Shown: positions 20,601-29,454 of the stretch, piece by piece
Layout: each line of letters begins with the position of its first letter
Position numbering within the stretch: position 1 is the first letter of the stretch
Source: Zygnema cylindricum
Lineage: Eukaryota; Streptophyta; Zygnematophyceae; Zygnematales; Zygnemataceae
Assembly: GCA_037447655.1 (NCBI GenBank)
Contig: JBBHKE010001164.1
Location: 1 to 35,457 of the forward strand
DNA: 35,457 nucleotides
Reading direction: 5' to 3'
Notes under the pieces: generated by a model
The model's input: the letters and a program-made list of their open reading frames with translations, nothing else
Database searches by the model: none
Told to the model about the DNA's origin: nothing
Made by a program: the position numbers and the translations under genes

Positions 20601-22132
20601 CTTGTTTATTTGCTATAGACAAAAATCACCAAGAAAAATAAAATAATAAATATATAAACAAATTCTCTACGAAACTCACCTCTCTTGTGTCCTGATCAAC
20701 TTCCGCAGGAAGTCGAAGCCACGCTGAATAAAGAAGCGATTCATAGACAGTCACTTGGGGCGTATGAATATCATTTTGTTCACAATATCCCGCAATTCGG
20801 GCAAAAGTATCTTGGTTTTTAGGATATCCGGATACCCGAACATCTCCCTCAATATACCCTCCCGTCTTTCGTCCCGCAAGAGCATCCATGAGAGTGGTTT
20901 TTCCAGCCCCAGAAACTCCAACTAAAGCTGTAAGTACACCTGGTCTAAAAGCTCCGGAAACGTTTCTCAAAAGCTGTAACCTATCTTCTGTACCCTTTTC
21001 CGCCTTCATTTCTGCCGGCATATCGACATAATAATTAACATTGTGGAAGGAAAGAGAGAGTGGTTCGAATGGGAGAATCATTCCCTTTCGAGATTCTCCT
21101 CCAAGTTAAAACTATACATTGAAGGGCGAGGGAATAGCACATGGTTACATAAACAGGGATTTCACCTCAAATTTACACTAATTGAACTTCTAGATACTGA
21201 CGTTGTGACACGAAAACAAGCTAGAAAAACCAAAAACGGTTGGAGAGAATTAGAAACCGGTCTCCTTAGTTGTGAATAATGCGTACCTCAAAGAAATTTC
21301 GTGTAAAATTGGTTAAAATGGGGAAGGCACGATTTCCCACATACACTCCTGCCTCAATGCTCACACTCTCAAAACGAACTTCTACGGAAGGAAACTCAAT
21401 CCCCACTATGCAATTGAGTGCAAAAGATAACATTGAACTCAGATAGCTTGACCACATTGCATTGTGAATCCTTCAAAAACAACAATTAACAAACTTAGGC
21501 CAACAGCCCCATTAGGAAAACTATTAAGCAGAAATGTCATCTAAAGAAATAGAAAATCAAGTAGACTTATGGACATAACATCAGTTCATATGTTTCTCCA
21601 GGATTTGCATATTACCTTGTTTTCTTGTTAAATAAATTGGTTTTACCTCTCCAAATGGTCCTTGAAATTCCGAAGAATCTCATTATCCTGGTCTTTAGTT
21701 TCCAGGGCCGCTTCCACTAGCTTCTGTCGTTCATCCAGACTCAATTTGGCAACATCCACTTACGACGGAACATCACAACCATCATGCATCGTCTGAAGAA
21801 GGATAAAAATCAAGAGGGGAAACCGAAATTTTAGAAAGCTTCAAAAAACACAACTATTACATGTAGAAGTTCAAGAGAGCGTTTGAATTATCGAGCAAAA
21901 TAAAGTTGGTGGACAACGGATTCAGTAAAATCTGCAAAGGATAAATTTTCCGTTACAGTTTGCATTTCACCTGGAGGAGATACATTTTCTACAACCATTA
22001 TGATACTGCGAGTCTCAGGATTGTATGCAAGTGAGAGTCGAAACAATACCTTGCTAATGATGGTTGTGTTCAAGCGGTCAAATGTTGAATGGCGTTCTAA
22101 AGCCGCCTTCTCCCCATCCCTCTGCCCTTCCA
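17457..22132 (-). CDS. PDR-type ABC transporter gene (ABCG), lacking NBD1-TMD1
   Basis: Plant PDR transporters are plasma-membrane ATP-driven exporters of about 1,400 residues, ordered leader-NBD1-TMD1-NBD2-TMD2. Nine exons are seen here in this order: 22,050-22,132; 21,647-21,792; 21,287-21,470; 20,680-21,084; 19,762-19,930; 19,312-19,651; 18,330-18,984; 17,968-18,045; 17,457-17,648. All junctions are GT-AG and phase-compatible. The first three encode the leader that normally precedes NBD1, yet the next exon is NBD2. About 650-700 residues of NBD1-TMD1 are missing, leaving about 750. The first coding exon with the start codon is not found. An in-frame TAA at 21,760-21,762 would stop translation early, so the locus may be a pseudogene. 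The NBD2-TMD2 half has every key motif and no other break. Confidence 0.85.
17968..18045 (-). CDS. PDR TMD2, short exon
   Basis: 78 nt between TTTTCACAG and GTGGGT. It encodes [20 protein letters not shown] and GLIASQ, the conserved segment before the last extracellular loop. Confidence 0.93.
18330..18984 (-). CDS. PDR TMD2, main exon
   Basis: 655 nt (218 codons) between TTGGCTTCAG and GTGAGG. It encodes five or six membrane helices, for example [16 protein letters not shown] and [16 protein letters not shown], with the PDR signature [19 protein letters not shown] between helices. No break is present. Confidence 0.95.
19312..19651 (-). CDS. PDR NBD2, third exon (D-loop, H-loop) and linker
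   Basis: 340 nt between TTTTCAG and GTATTG. It begins with the D-loop [11 protein letters not shown], then the H-loop in [17 protein letters not shown] and the linker [12 protein letters not shown] that is highly conserved in PDR proteins. It ends two bases into a codon that the next exon completes. Confidence 0.95.
19762..19930 (-). CDS. PDR NBD2, second exon (signature, Walker B)
   Basis: 169 nt between TTCTACAG and GTAGAC. It encodes [20 protein letters not shown], the ABC signature [11 protein letters not shown] and Walker [11 protein letters not shown]. All catalytic residues, including the glutamate after Walker B, are present. Confidence 0.95.
20090..20420. repeat. CT-rich intronic tract with about 193-bp repeat
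   Basis: The block CCCTGTCCCTCTCRCTCTTC and the following CATTTCCTATAT occur at about 20,178 and 20,371 within the intron between the first and second NBD2 exons. Open frames here are artefacts. Confidence 0.7.
20680..21084 (-). CDS. PDR NBD2, first exon (Walker A, Q-loop)
   Basis: 405 nt (135 codons) from a likely acceptor GAAAG before GGAATG to donor GTGAGT. It opens with [20 protein letters not shown], the standard entry to NBD2. Walker [10 protein letters not shown] lies around 20,895-20,920 and the Q-loop is in GYCEQNDIH. The wording is that of NBD2, not NBD1. The acceptor region has a poor pyrimidine tract, and an in-frame TAA lies just upstream, so the 5' edge is less certain than the donor. 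An ATG at 21,079-21,081 could serve as an alternative start. Confidence 0.92.
21287..21470 (-). CDS. PDR leader exon ending before NBD1
   Basis: 184 nt in the phase-consistent form, acceptor TTTGAAG and donor GTACGC. The conserved part reads [19 protein letters not shown] then [14 protein letters not shown], the hallmark end of the PDR leader. The 21 codons before VGIEF ([10 protein letters not shown]...) have no counterpart that I know in the family. The acceptor CATAG at 21,406 would remove them but breaks the phase by one base. Confidence 0.82.
21647..21792 (-). CDS. PDR leader exon with in-frame TAA
   Basis: 146 nt, from TTCTTCAG to GTAAAA. After ten codons there is a TAA (21,760-21,762), followed in the same frame by [20 protein letters not shown] and [14 protein letters not shown]. 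These match the VDVxKL...R.KLVE..L...EQDNE.FL..L..R leader of PDR proteins. The TAA lies in GTAAGT, a perfect splice-donor sequence. The expected residue at this place is usually acidic (GAA or GAG), which is one base from TAA. Confidence 0.8.
22050..22132 (-). CDS. PDR leader exon
   Basis: 83 nt, between TATTACAG and GTATTG. It encodes [17 protein letters not shown], the leader motif that plant PDR proteins show as (W/K)AALExLPTYDRLRxxI. It is the most upstream exon recognised; it begins inside a codon, so at least one earlier exon is missing or lies beyond recognition. Confidence 0.78.
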
Positions 22133-23454
22133 CTGTAATACACGAATGAGAACACAAAAAACACAAAAAAACAGGATTAGAAGAGGTAAGAATGAAAGAA
22201 ACAGTGAATTGAATTTAATTGGATGTTTAAAGCTCAATATTTCAAACTAATGTGACGTTATGCGCAAAGAATTAAATTGGTCGGCGTATGCGCATCAGCT
22301 TCTTGCACTACTGTAGCTTTCAGCCAATCTCGTTTGTCATTTCTGTGTTCCCATTTCAGCTTTGACAATCTTACCATTTTTTAAGCTCTACCGTGATGAG
22401 AATAAAGTATCATAACAAAATGAAACTAGAATCCCGGCCTTAACTTAGGCAATAAGCGAAGACAACTGACTCTGGTATAAAAAAATGCAGCTCTATATAA
22501 CACGGTTATGGATACAACCAAAAGATGAAAAACACAGCTATAAGGAACATTCGGGGTGAAATTTCCAAGAAACAAACAAGCGCGAAAATTGTGTTTACTT
22601 TCCATTAGAAACAAATAAATTTCGTAAGTTAAACGATAAATAAAAAAAAAAAAAAAAAAATCAATGTAATGCTCATTCACATACTTGCTTTCATTTCAAT
22701 CAAGATACTTCAAAATTCAACAAAACCATAGAGAAAAAATAACCAAGCAAGACAACCGCGTATTTACATAATATGTATTTTCACTCTTCTTGGTTTTATT
22801 GCGACGAACCTAAGTGCGGTGACATGGCAGTTAGAGCACTTAGAGACTGTAAGGTTCTATGTGAAGGAGCGTAATCTTCCTTCCTTGCCGATAGAGGCTC
22901 TGGGACGGCCGCTTCTTTCCAAGGACAGCGCGCCAATTCGTAGTAGAAACGCGTAAACACGGAGGCTTTCGCGCTTTAGAAAAACAGCCGCAGTTGAGAG
23001 TTTTGCTGCTTTGTAAGAAATTAAAAGAGGATGAATGTACGGATAGGATTGACACCACAAGAAGACAAAGATACGCTCAAACCAGCGGAAGCTTTGCAAA
23101 GATAGTGTTTCATGGCAAGGAAGAAGCGTCGGCCAAAGATAATTTATTCGACCGAAACTTTCGACACTTAAATAGTGAAGCTGCTTCTGTCACTCAATGT
23201 GTCCCTCTCTAAATAAGAAGTGAGAAACAGAACTTTGTCGGCAATCGGTCAAAAATCAGCCATCTCTATAAAAAAAAATATAGACCTTTGGTCGCCGTTC
23301 TGGAAACCTTTAAATAGGCATTTGCCCCTGACGCTCCGCGTTTTCCGCGCGTTGTCCGACTGCATTACAGAATCTGCAGTACGGAAGCGTATATACAGCG
23401 GCCACGACAGCGACCAATACCACAGTGACACCGACCGGGTAAGACTCTGTTCAG
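22133..23454. other. Upstream region of the transporter gene
   Basis: No first exon of the transporter is recognised. A poly(T/A) run of about 18 lies at 22,642-22,660. 22,994-23,212 is a 72-codon open frame that I do not recognise. 23,284-23,320 resembles 25,718-25,754 (see findings). Nothing else is supported. Confidence 0.5.
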
Positions 23455-23845
23455 TAGTGTTGGGTATCGGGTAGTTTCATATCGCGATAATTTCGATATT
23501 CAATATATCGAATATCGATCGAGCAGATTCCTCGATATATCGTACCGGGACCAACATCAATCATCGCGATATATATCGCAAAAATTGCATATCCGTACAG
23601 TCAAAGTACGGAAAACCGTACAAAAAGGAGTACGGAGAATCGTACGAAAAATCGTACGGATATTGGGGGGGGGTTTGAAAAAAAATTGTAAAATTTTTGA
23701 TTTTCGATATATCGTCGATACGATATATTGGCGATATATCGCGATGATTTGAAATTCGATATATCGAAGCGATATATCGAATATCGGGTACATGAAATTC
23801 GATATATATCGAATATCGGCAATGGGTCCTCGATACCCAACACTA
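23455..23845. mobile_element. hAT-like palindromic element, 391 bp
   Basis: A perfect 15-bp inverted terminal repeat, TAGTGTTGGGTATCG, bounds the element. The inside is packed with self-complementary GATATATCG-type units and a small block of GTACGGARAATCGTAC repeats at about 23,596-23,660. A T/CAGTGTTGGG terminus is usual for hAT-type elements. The flanking eight bases do not form a clear target duplication, so the class is tentative. Confidence 0.75.
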
Positions 23846-23878
23846 GCTATTTGTTTCATAACGCTATTTATTTCTAAA

Positions 23879-23899
23879 CGCTAATAGCGATTCACGGTG
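23879..23899. mobile_element. Right terminus of a TA-flanked MITE
   Basis: CGCTAATAGCGATTCACGGTG followed by TA is a complete family terminus in inverted orientation. No partner is found on the left; the element at 23,455 may have been inserted near or into it. Confidence 0.6.
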
Positions 23900-24112
23900 T
23901 ACTCACAAGTACATAGACTTTTGTTTTGGAAAATTTCTATTGCTTCTCTTTTTTTTGGCCGGTAACCACTTGGAACCGTACAAATCAAAAACTGCAAATG
24001 TGTGCCAGTTCGTACAGTTCCACGCACGTGTCGTGATTTTTTTTTGAGATTTGAGGGTTTTTTAAGGGTTTTTTAGTCCTAATATTTCGTCTGTTTGTGA
24101 GCAAGTGCTGTA

Positions 24113-24299
24113 CACTGCCCATCGTTATTAGCGTTGATAATATTTAGTGTTGACTAACAGTAGTTAGTACTAATTTAGTATATGGAGTCCAGCGATATTG
24201 GACTCTTCGTAAATAGTGTTTATATATTACGGTTCTATGATTTTTGGCCAAAAAAGTCGCGACCGATTTACTGCTGCTAACCCTAATATCGATGGGCGG
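24113..24299. mobile_element. TA-flanked MITE, 187 bp
   Basis: The left end is CACTGCCCATCGTTATTAGC and the right end, inverted, CCGCCCATCGATATTAG, with TA on both sides. It is the same subfamily as 13,686-13,879. Confidence 0.72.
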
Positions 24300-25347
24300 T
24301 ACAGTAAATCTACTGGCAAAAAAATCTGAGTACAGTCGACGTAAAACATGATGTCATCTAAACCGTTTTGTTGCTCTATGTCAAATGAACAGAACCACTG
24401 TACGAAATGTTTGTCGTGTTTTGACATTGAACAATCTGGGTTCAAAAAGGTTTCCGTTGATATTAGCAGATTCGGCCGCGGAAGTTATAATATACGACAG
24501 CGAAACAGCAGATCTCAATATGTTCGTACCCTAAAGAATATCCAGCGGACCATAACGGCCGTACGGCTGCCAGAACAAAGCTGTGACAGCCGTCTCGGAT
24601 GTCAGAACTGACACGGATCGTGAGTTTTGTAGATTGTATCCGATTCGATGTTTCCGTCCACGATCAGGCGTGTATCAGCAGAATTTCTGCTCACGGATTT
24701 CCAGAGAGAATCTCAACCGATGCAATCGAAGATTTTTTTCTTAACCTTGCTGACGAACTCTGATCGTGCACTATCATGTCCTCATAGATGTTTTTTGTCC
24801 ATCCAGTCAATAAGACAAATTTAGCAATCTCTGTCAAGATGCGGACGAAATGCTGGACTACAAAAACGGATTTAACGGATCACAGAATCACAGGACAGCG
24901 ATAGGTTTTCACAAAGGAAAAATAAAGGGAATTGATCATGACAGGGACTGTTTTGGTTGCGCACAGTCACTTACGTCATTTCGTCAAAAAATGTACGTTT
25001 GAAGTACATATTGGTACAAATAAAGTACCGTTAAGTGCAAATTTGACGGTCAATCGGTTGGACAACTTTGACTTTCAAAATATTGTTTCAACCGCTTAAA
25101 ATTTTGCCGCGCTTGCGGACGTCGACCGTCATAATAAAATGAGCATTTCACACGGCTGGCGAATGTTTACGGTGACAAAACTGCGGCAACCACATGTTAA
25201 TAAAAGTGTTGCAGACAGTCAATTTTTGTCTTAACGTGAGCTCCACGGTGAGAGCACTCAGCCGCAAAATTGAAATTTAATTGTCTAAGCGTTACATTGA
25301 ACTTAGACGCAAATTGAAACGAAACCTCTTTAAACTAAAGTGAACTA
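24300..25347. other. Unassigned non-coding stretch
   Basis: Moderate GC content, many CGTAC-type words, no recognisable gene, RNA or complete repeat. An 87-codon frame at 24,348-24,611 has no recognised homologue. Confidence 0.45.
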
Positions 25348-25528
25348 CACCGCCAATCGCTATTAGAGCCAAGGATTAAATAGCGTTATTGAATCTTATT
25401 TAGTGCCTGAGACGTGGCAGATTATGGTCCACATCCTTCTATAACGTTATTAATTCTATTTCAGGTTTTGGGGTCAAAATTTAGGGGCACCGTATTGGCG
25501 TTATATACTCTAATAGCGATTGGCGGTG
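25348..25528. mobile_element. TA-flanked MITE, 181 bp
   Basis: The ends CACCGCCAATCGCTATTAGA are perfect inverted copies flanked by TA. The interior shares TTTTGGGGTCAAAATTTAGG with the right part of 10,481-11,034. Confidence 0.82.
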
Positions 25529-25857
25529 TACAGTACTATAAGTTTTGTACGAAATTATTAAAACGCACGAAACGAAATTTTGTTGTCAATGTAAGAATGT
25601 TGATTCGTAAATAGTGTGGCTCGATTTCGTCGCGCGTGACGATGCGCATTTTTTTCATTTAATTTCAATTGATATTTTTGCTCCGGTTTGTTTTATTATC
25701 AGTATATAAATCAGAGAACTTTGTTCGCCTTTCTAGAAACCCTTATATAGGCGGTGTATCTGTCTCAATTTTTTTTGTGTCTATCCGCACTACGGGCGAC
25801 CGTATCGCGGGCACAATGTAGCGTTGCCGCTGGTCGCGGTAAAGACCGCTGTACATA

Positions 25858-26240
25858 ATTCCACCTGCCACCGGGTGGCATCATTCTACGCTGCCATGAT
25901 TATACGCTGCCGTCGGCTGGTATCATTGTACGTTGCCGCCCGTTGACATAATTATACGCTTGTCAACCATCTCTGTACAGATTGCCGTACGGCTGGCGTA
26001 ATATGAAGTTGCCAACCGTCAGTGTACAGACCGCCGTACGACTAGCGTAATATAACGTTGCTATCCGTCGGTGTACAGACTGCCGTACGGCTGGCGTAAT
26101 ATAATGTTGCCAACCTTCGGTGTACAGACCGTCGTACTGTTGGTGTAATATGTTGCAAACCGTCGGTGTACAAAACGTCTTACCGTTGACGAAATATAAC
26201 GTTGCAAACCGTCGGTTACAGACCGCCGTATCGCTAGCCC
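25858..26240. repeat. 49-bp minisatellite with a degenerate leader
   Basis: GTACAG markers at 25,975, 26,024, 26,073 and 26,122 give an exact 49-bp period; two further, shortened units follow at about 26,168 and 26,215. The unit contains GCCGTACGGCTGGCGTAATA. The preceding 100 bp has shorter, diverged units (ACGCTGCC...GTATCAT). The period is not a multiple of three. Confidence 0.9.
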
Positions 26241-26246
26241 AACGTA

Positions 26247-26412
26247 CACCGCGAATCGTTATTAGTGTCACTAACTCTTATTTGAGTTCTTAAATTTTTG
26301 ATATTTTTCCTCAAATAGGATACATGATTTGAATTTTTCCTCAACATTAATTAAGGTATGGTACAAAATAGCGTAAAAAACGAAAGTACAATAAGATCTA
26401 AATAGTGTGGTG
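26247..26412. mobile_element. TA-flanked MITE with two different ends, 166 bp
   Basis: It begins CACCGCGAATCGTTATTAGT and ends TAAATAGTGTGGTG, with TA on both sides. It matches 11,926-12,092 in ends, size and interior. Confidence 0.78.
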
Positions 26413-26737
26413 TACTGTAAAAGGATCTCCTACCTCTCATAAAATCCCATTACTACATCCAATTTCAACCACACATTCCACACATTGGAAAATTACACAT
26501 TCACATTTGAAAGCACTTACATAAAGAAATAAACTTTAATTAGAAGAAGCTTTTGTCCACATAACATTAGCTTGGTCTCTTGCTCTCGTGGCTTAACCCT
26601 TCTTATTAAAGTATTTCCACTGCTCTCCACTCTTAAATTATTCTTTCTCTTAGCTACTAAAAACACTACTTAGTTTGTAAAAGATTTCAGTGCAAAAATG
26701 CCATTTCTCCAATTTGGTTTTAATCGCTCGTGACCAA

Positions 26738-26870
26738 GTGTGCAACTCAACCCTGTAACTATTTTTTTTCATTTTTCGACCAATACAATATGGGTCTTAA
26801 GGGCATATTGTATGTTTTGCATACAATAGGCATATTGTATGGGCCTACTTTCACCTACTTTTGAAATATG
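26738..26870 (+). repeat. Dispersed repeat arm (GGGCCTACTTTCACCTACTT)
   Basis: This is a same-orientation copy of 29,099-29,235 and an inverted partner of 27,866-27,965. It includes CAATATGGGTCTTAAGG and GCATATTGTATG. It probably is the remaining end of another foldback element. Confidence 0.8.
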
Positions 26871-27065
26871 ATATGAATAATTTTGAGAAAGGACGAATAC
26901 ACGTCGTCCGCTTTGTTGAAACATTTTTAGCCATTACTGAAGTACTAATATCGGAAAACCATATTGAGAGATGTAAAATACTGTACTGTAGCGTTTGGTC
27001 AGCTTGTCAGCTTCGAATTGGGTACGAATACCGTATATCAGTATTTAGTTGACATTGCTGTACGG

Positions 27066-27746
27066 GAAAAAAGGACACGGTCCATGCCCGTGTAACGGGG
27101 CATTGATTTACTACAGTAGTGACAAAAAAAACGCACGTGGCACTGCGCGAACCTTGCCGGCAAACGGTATTACAAACTCATCTAACCGTTTGCCGGCAAG
27201 GTTTTTCGTAACCGTACGAAATCTTGTAAACGATCCTACTTTTTTGTAGATAGAAACTTTCTATCTACAATAAAGAAATCGTTCACAGGATTTCGTACGG
27301 CTACATATCATACCGTACAATTTCTTTCTTTGAAAAATAACATTGCAGAAGGTCTGACCGAGATTCTTTGAAGGTCCAGGCGCTAACATTGACCGTTCGA
27401 TTGATTTTCGGTCCTCGTCCGCGAAGCAATTGCTCCATTCGGCTCTGGAGATGAGTGTGTAAAATAGTTACGATTGGATAATAGAGATTCTTGCGAAGAC
27501 GGATTGCCCTGTCTCAATCGTCATGTGACAGGTGGCGTATCTTTGTCAGGAATCGGCCGGAAACGAAACCTCCTTCCATTACCATTTAGCCTTTGTCTTT
27601 TCGAAACCTGACAGGATATCCTACGGCCACGTCATTATTCCCGGACTTTCACATAGCTTGACAAGATATCTTCCTGCAAAAAAAAAAATTGACTACTGTA
27701 GTAAATCAATGCCCGTTACACGGGCATGAACCATGTCCTGTTTTTC
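27066..27746. mobile_element. Long-TIR element, about 680 bp
   Basis: The inverted arms 27,066-27,123 and 27,689-27,746 carry CCATGCCCGTGTAACGGG and ATTGATTTACTACAGTAGT. A related right arm follows at once (27,745-27,789) and again at 31,659-31,751, each with TTATCAAAACGT afterwards. The interior has two strong hairpins. No transposase and no clear target duplication were seen. Confidence 0.7.
27150..27300. repeat. Two strong hairpins
   Basis: The first has 19-bp perfect arms, 27,150-27,168 and 27,185-27,203 (GCCGGCAAACGGT core). The second is nested: outer arms 27,212-27,223 and 27,289-27,300 (CCGTACGAAATC), inner perfect 13-bp arms 27,244-27,256 and 27,258-27,270. Confidence 0.9.
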
Positions 27747-27865
27747 ATGCCCGTTACACGAACCTGGTGTCCTGTTTATCAAAACGTCTAAGGGTACTTT
27801 CGCATGTGCTAAAGGTATTTTCTGTCGTTTTCCTCCATAACTTAGAAAAAAACGAGAAAATCCGC

Positions 27866-29240
27866 AGCCATACCATAGTTAAAGTAGGTGAAAGTAGGCC
27901 CATACAATATGCCTATTGTATGCAAAACATACAATATGACCTTAAGACCCATGTTGTATTCGGACCTATTCGGACCAATTAAAACATTCGGACCAAAAAA
28001 AGATATTTACACCGCCAGATTCGGACGATCGGACGGTCGCTGATCAAAGTAGCGATCTAAGAAGATCACATGAAAAGCCCATAACACAACTTACGATAAA
28101 GGTGCCGACCAAAGGCCTGCCAAAAAAATGCCTACTTTTGAACTATGCGCCATACCGAAAAATTGAGATTACCTCCGTACAAGTTGTGTTACCCTTAAAC
28201 TTTATAAGTACTGCAGTTTGTCGTATAGCGCGATGCAATTTGTGGTCTAGCGCATTTCTACCCAATTTCGTGTCCTTCCACCTCATGTTCAAACTTTGCA
28301 TAAAATCACCTCACGAGGTGATTTTAAATGAAGTTCCATAAGGTGAGCAAATAGGCAGATGTTGTCGCAAGTGCCGGAAGTTTTTTACAATTTTTATGCG
28401 CGGAGTACCAAAAAAAAAACACTGCACATTTCCAGCCTGTGCGTACTGTTTTCCTTGCGGTGATTTACGTAAAGGGGTCGTATCTCTCAAACACACGTGT
28501 CTTCACACATACGGGGTAGGAAAAACATTAGGCACCTGTCGGCAAATGGGGAGACAAAAAACGAAATCGCATTTTTGTGAGACAGCGAAAGGTATTTTAG
28601 GCTTTCGACACGTTCCACAATGTGGCGTACGGACATTACGAAGTCACAAAATTGTATAGCGTGCGGAGCATAGTTAAAAAGTAGGCGTTTTTATGGTATG
28701 CCTTTGGTAGGCGCACAAAACTTGGCACAAAACTCGCGTAGAGTAAGCATACTGTATGTGTGTGCGTTGTGCACACTCTTGTACGAACTTACTAATTTGA
28801 CGTATCATCATAGTACAGCGCACGCCGCCGGACGAAATTTTTTAGCGAACTGACACGGCGTAGGATGAGATTCCGCAGGAAAAAAAACCCGAAAAAAATA
28901 AACGCGGATGTAAGTCCTATCGTAAGTCGTGTTATGGGCTTTTCATGTGATTTTCTTAGATTGCTACTTTGATTAGCGACCGTCCGATCGTCCAAATATG
29001 ACGGTATAAATAAAAAATACCTCAAAACTCACGGATAAAATAAAAATTTGTCCTAATGTTTTTCAAATTTAGACATGACGTTTAATTGTTTATCGATCGA
29101 TGTGCAACTCAACCCTGTTACTATTATTTTTCGTTTTGCGACCAATACAATATGGGTCTTAAGGCCATACTGTATGTTTTGCGTACAATTGGCATATTTT
29201 ACGGGCCTACTTTCACCTACTTTTGAACTATGGTGCGGAG
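27866..29240. repeat. Foldback element nested in the 1,660-bp element
   Basis: The left arm (27,866-28,150) and right arm (28,668-29,240) are inverted copies. Shared blocks are GTAGGTGAAAGTAGGCCC, GGACGATCGGACGGTCGCT, CACATGAAAAGCCCATAACA and CCTACTTTTGAACTATG. The right arm is longer because of insertions. The loop holds a separate hairpin at 28,279-28,346. Confidence 0.82.
28279..28346. repeat. Long imperfect hairpin
   Basis: The perfect core is TAAAATCACCT, CACG, AGGTGATTTTA (28,301-28,326). The stem extends imperfectly outward through CACCTCATGTTC / GAAGTTCCATAAGGTG to about 30 bp. Confidence 0.82.
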
Positions 29241-29454
29241 GGACGCCTCAAATTTAAGGCGAGTGAGAAGTTTCGACTCATTTTGTGTACCACTTCATCT
29301 GTCACATTGTTTCGTACACGTCTACGTAATTCACTTTTTTAAGTAACTAAGTTATTTACGTTTACATCCGAATGCTCTGAAAGTTGTACGAAGAATTTTC
29401 GCTAAAAAACAAAATAACAATACTAAGTTTCGGTTACATGCGAAAGTACCCTAA

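Larger units (their letters stand above)
27792..29451. mobile_element. PIF/Harbinger-like element, 1,660 bp, with nested foldback
   Basis: The ends are GGGTACTTTCGCATGT and its exact inversion, each flanked by TAA (27,789-27,791 and 29,452-29,454). A three-base TWA target duplication and a GG start are typical of the PIF/Harbinger superfamily. The subterminal TTTTCTGTCGTTTTCCT matches the right end of 32,654-33,433. No transposase or Myb-like gene is recognised; much of the interior is another inverted-repeat element. Confidence 0.8.

Noticed and set aside
22994-23212. 72-codon frame as a possible first exon or divergent gene near the transporter
   Set aside because: No homology, wrong strand for the transporter, and no supporting signals.
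25961-26240. CRISPR-like array
   Set aside because: The units are contiguous tandem repeats without unique spacers, in a eukaryotic context.
25963-26271. 102-codon frame of repeated peptides
   Set aside because: The 49-bp period is not a multiple of three and units are read in different frames.
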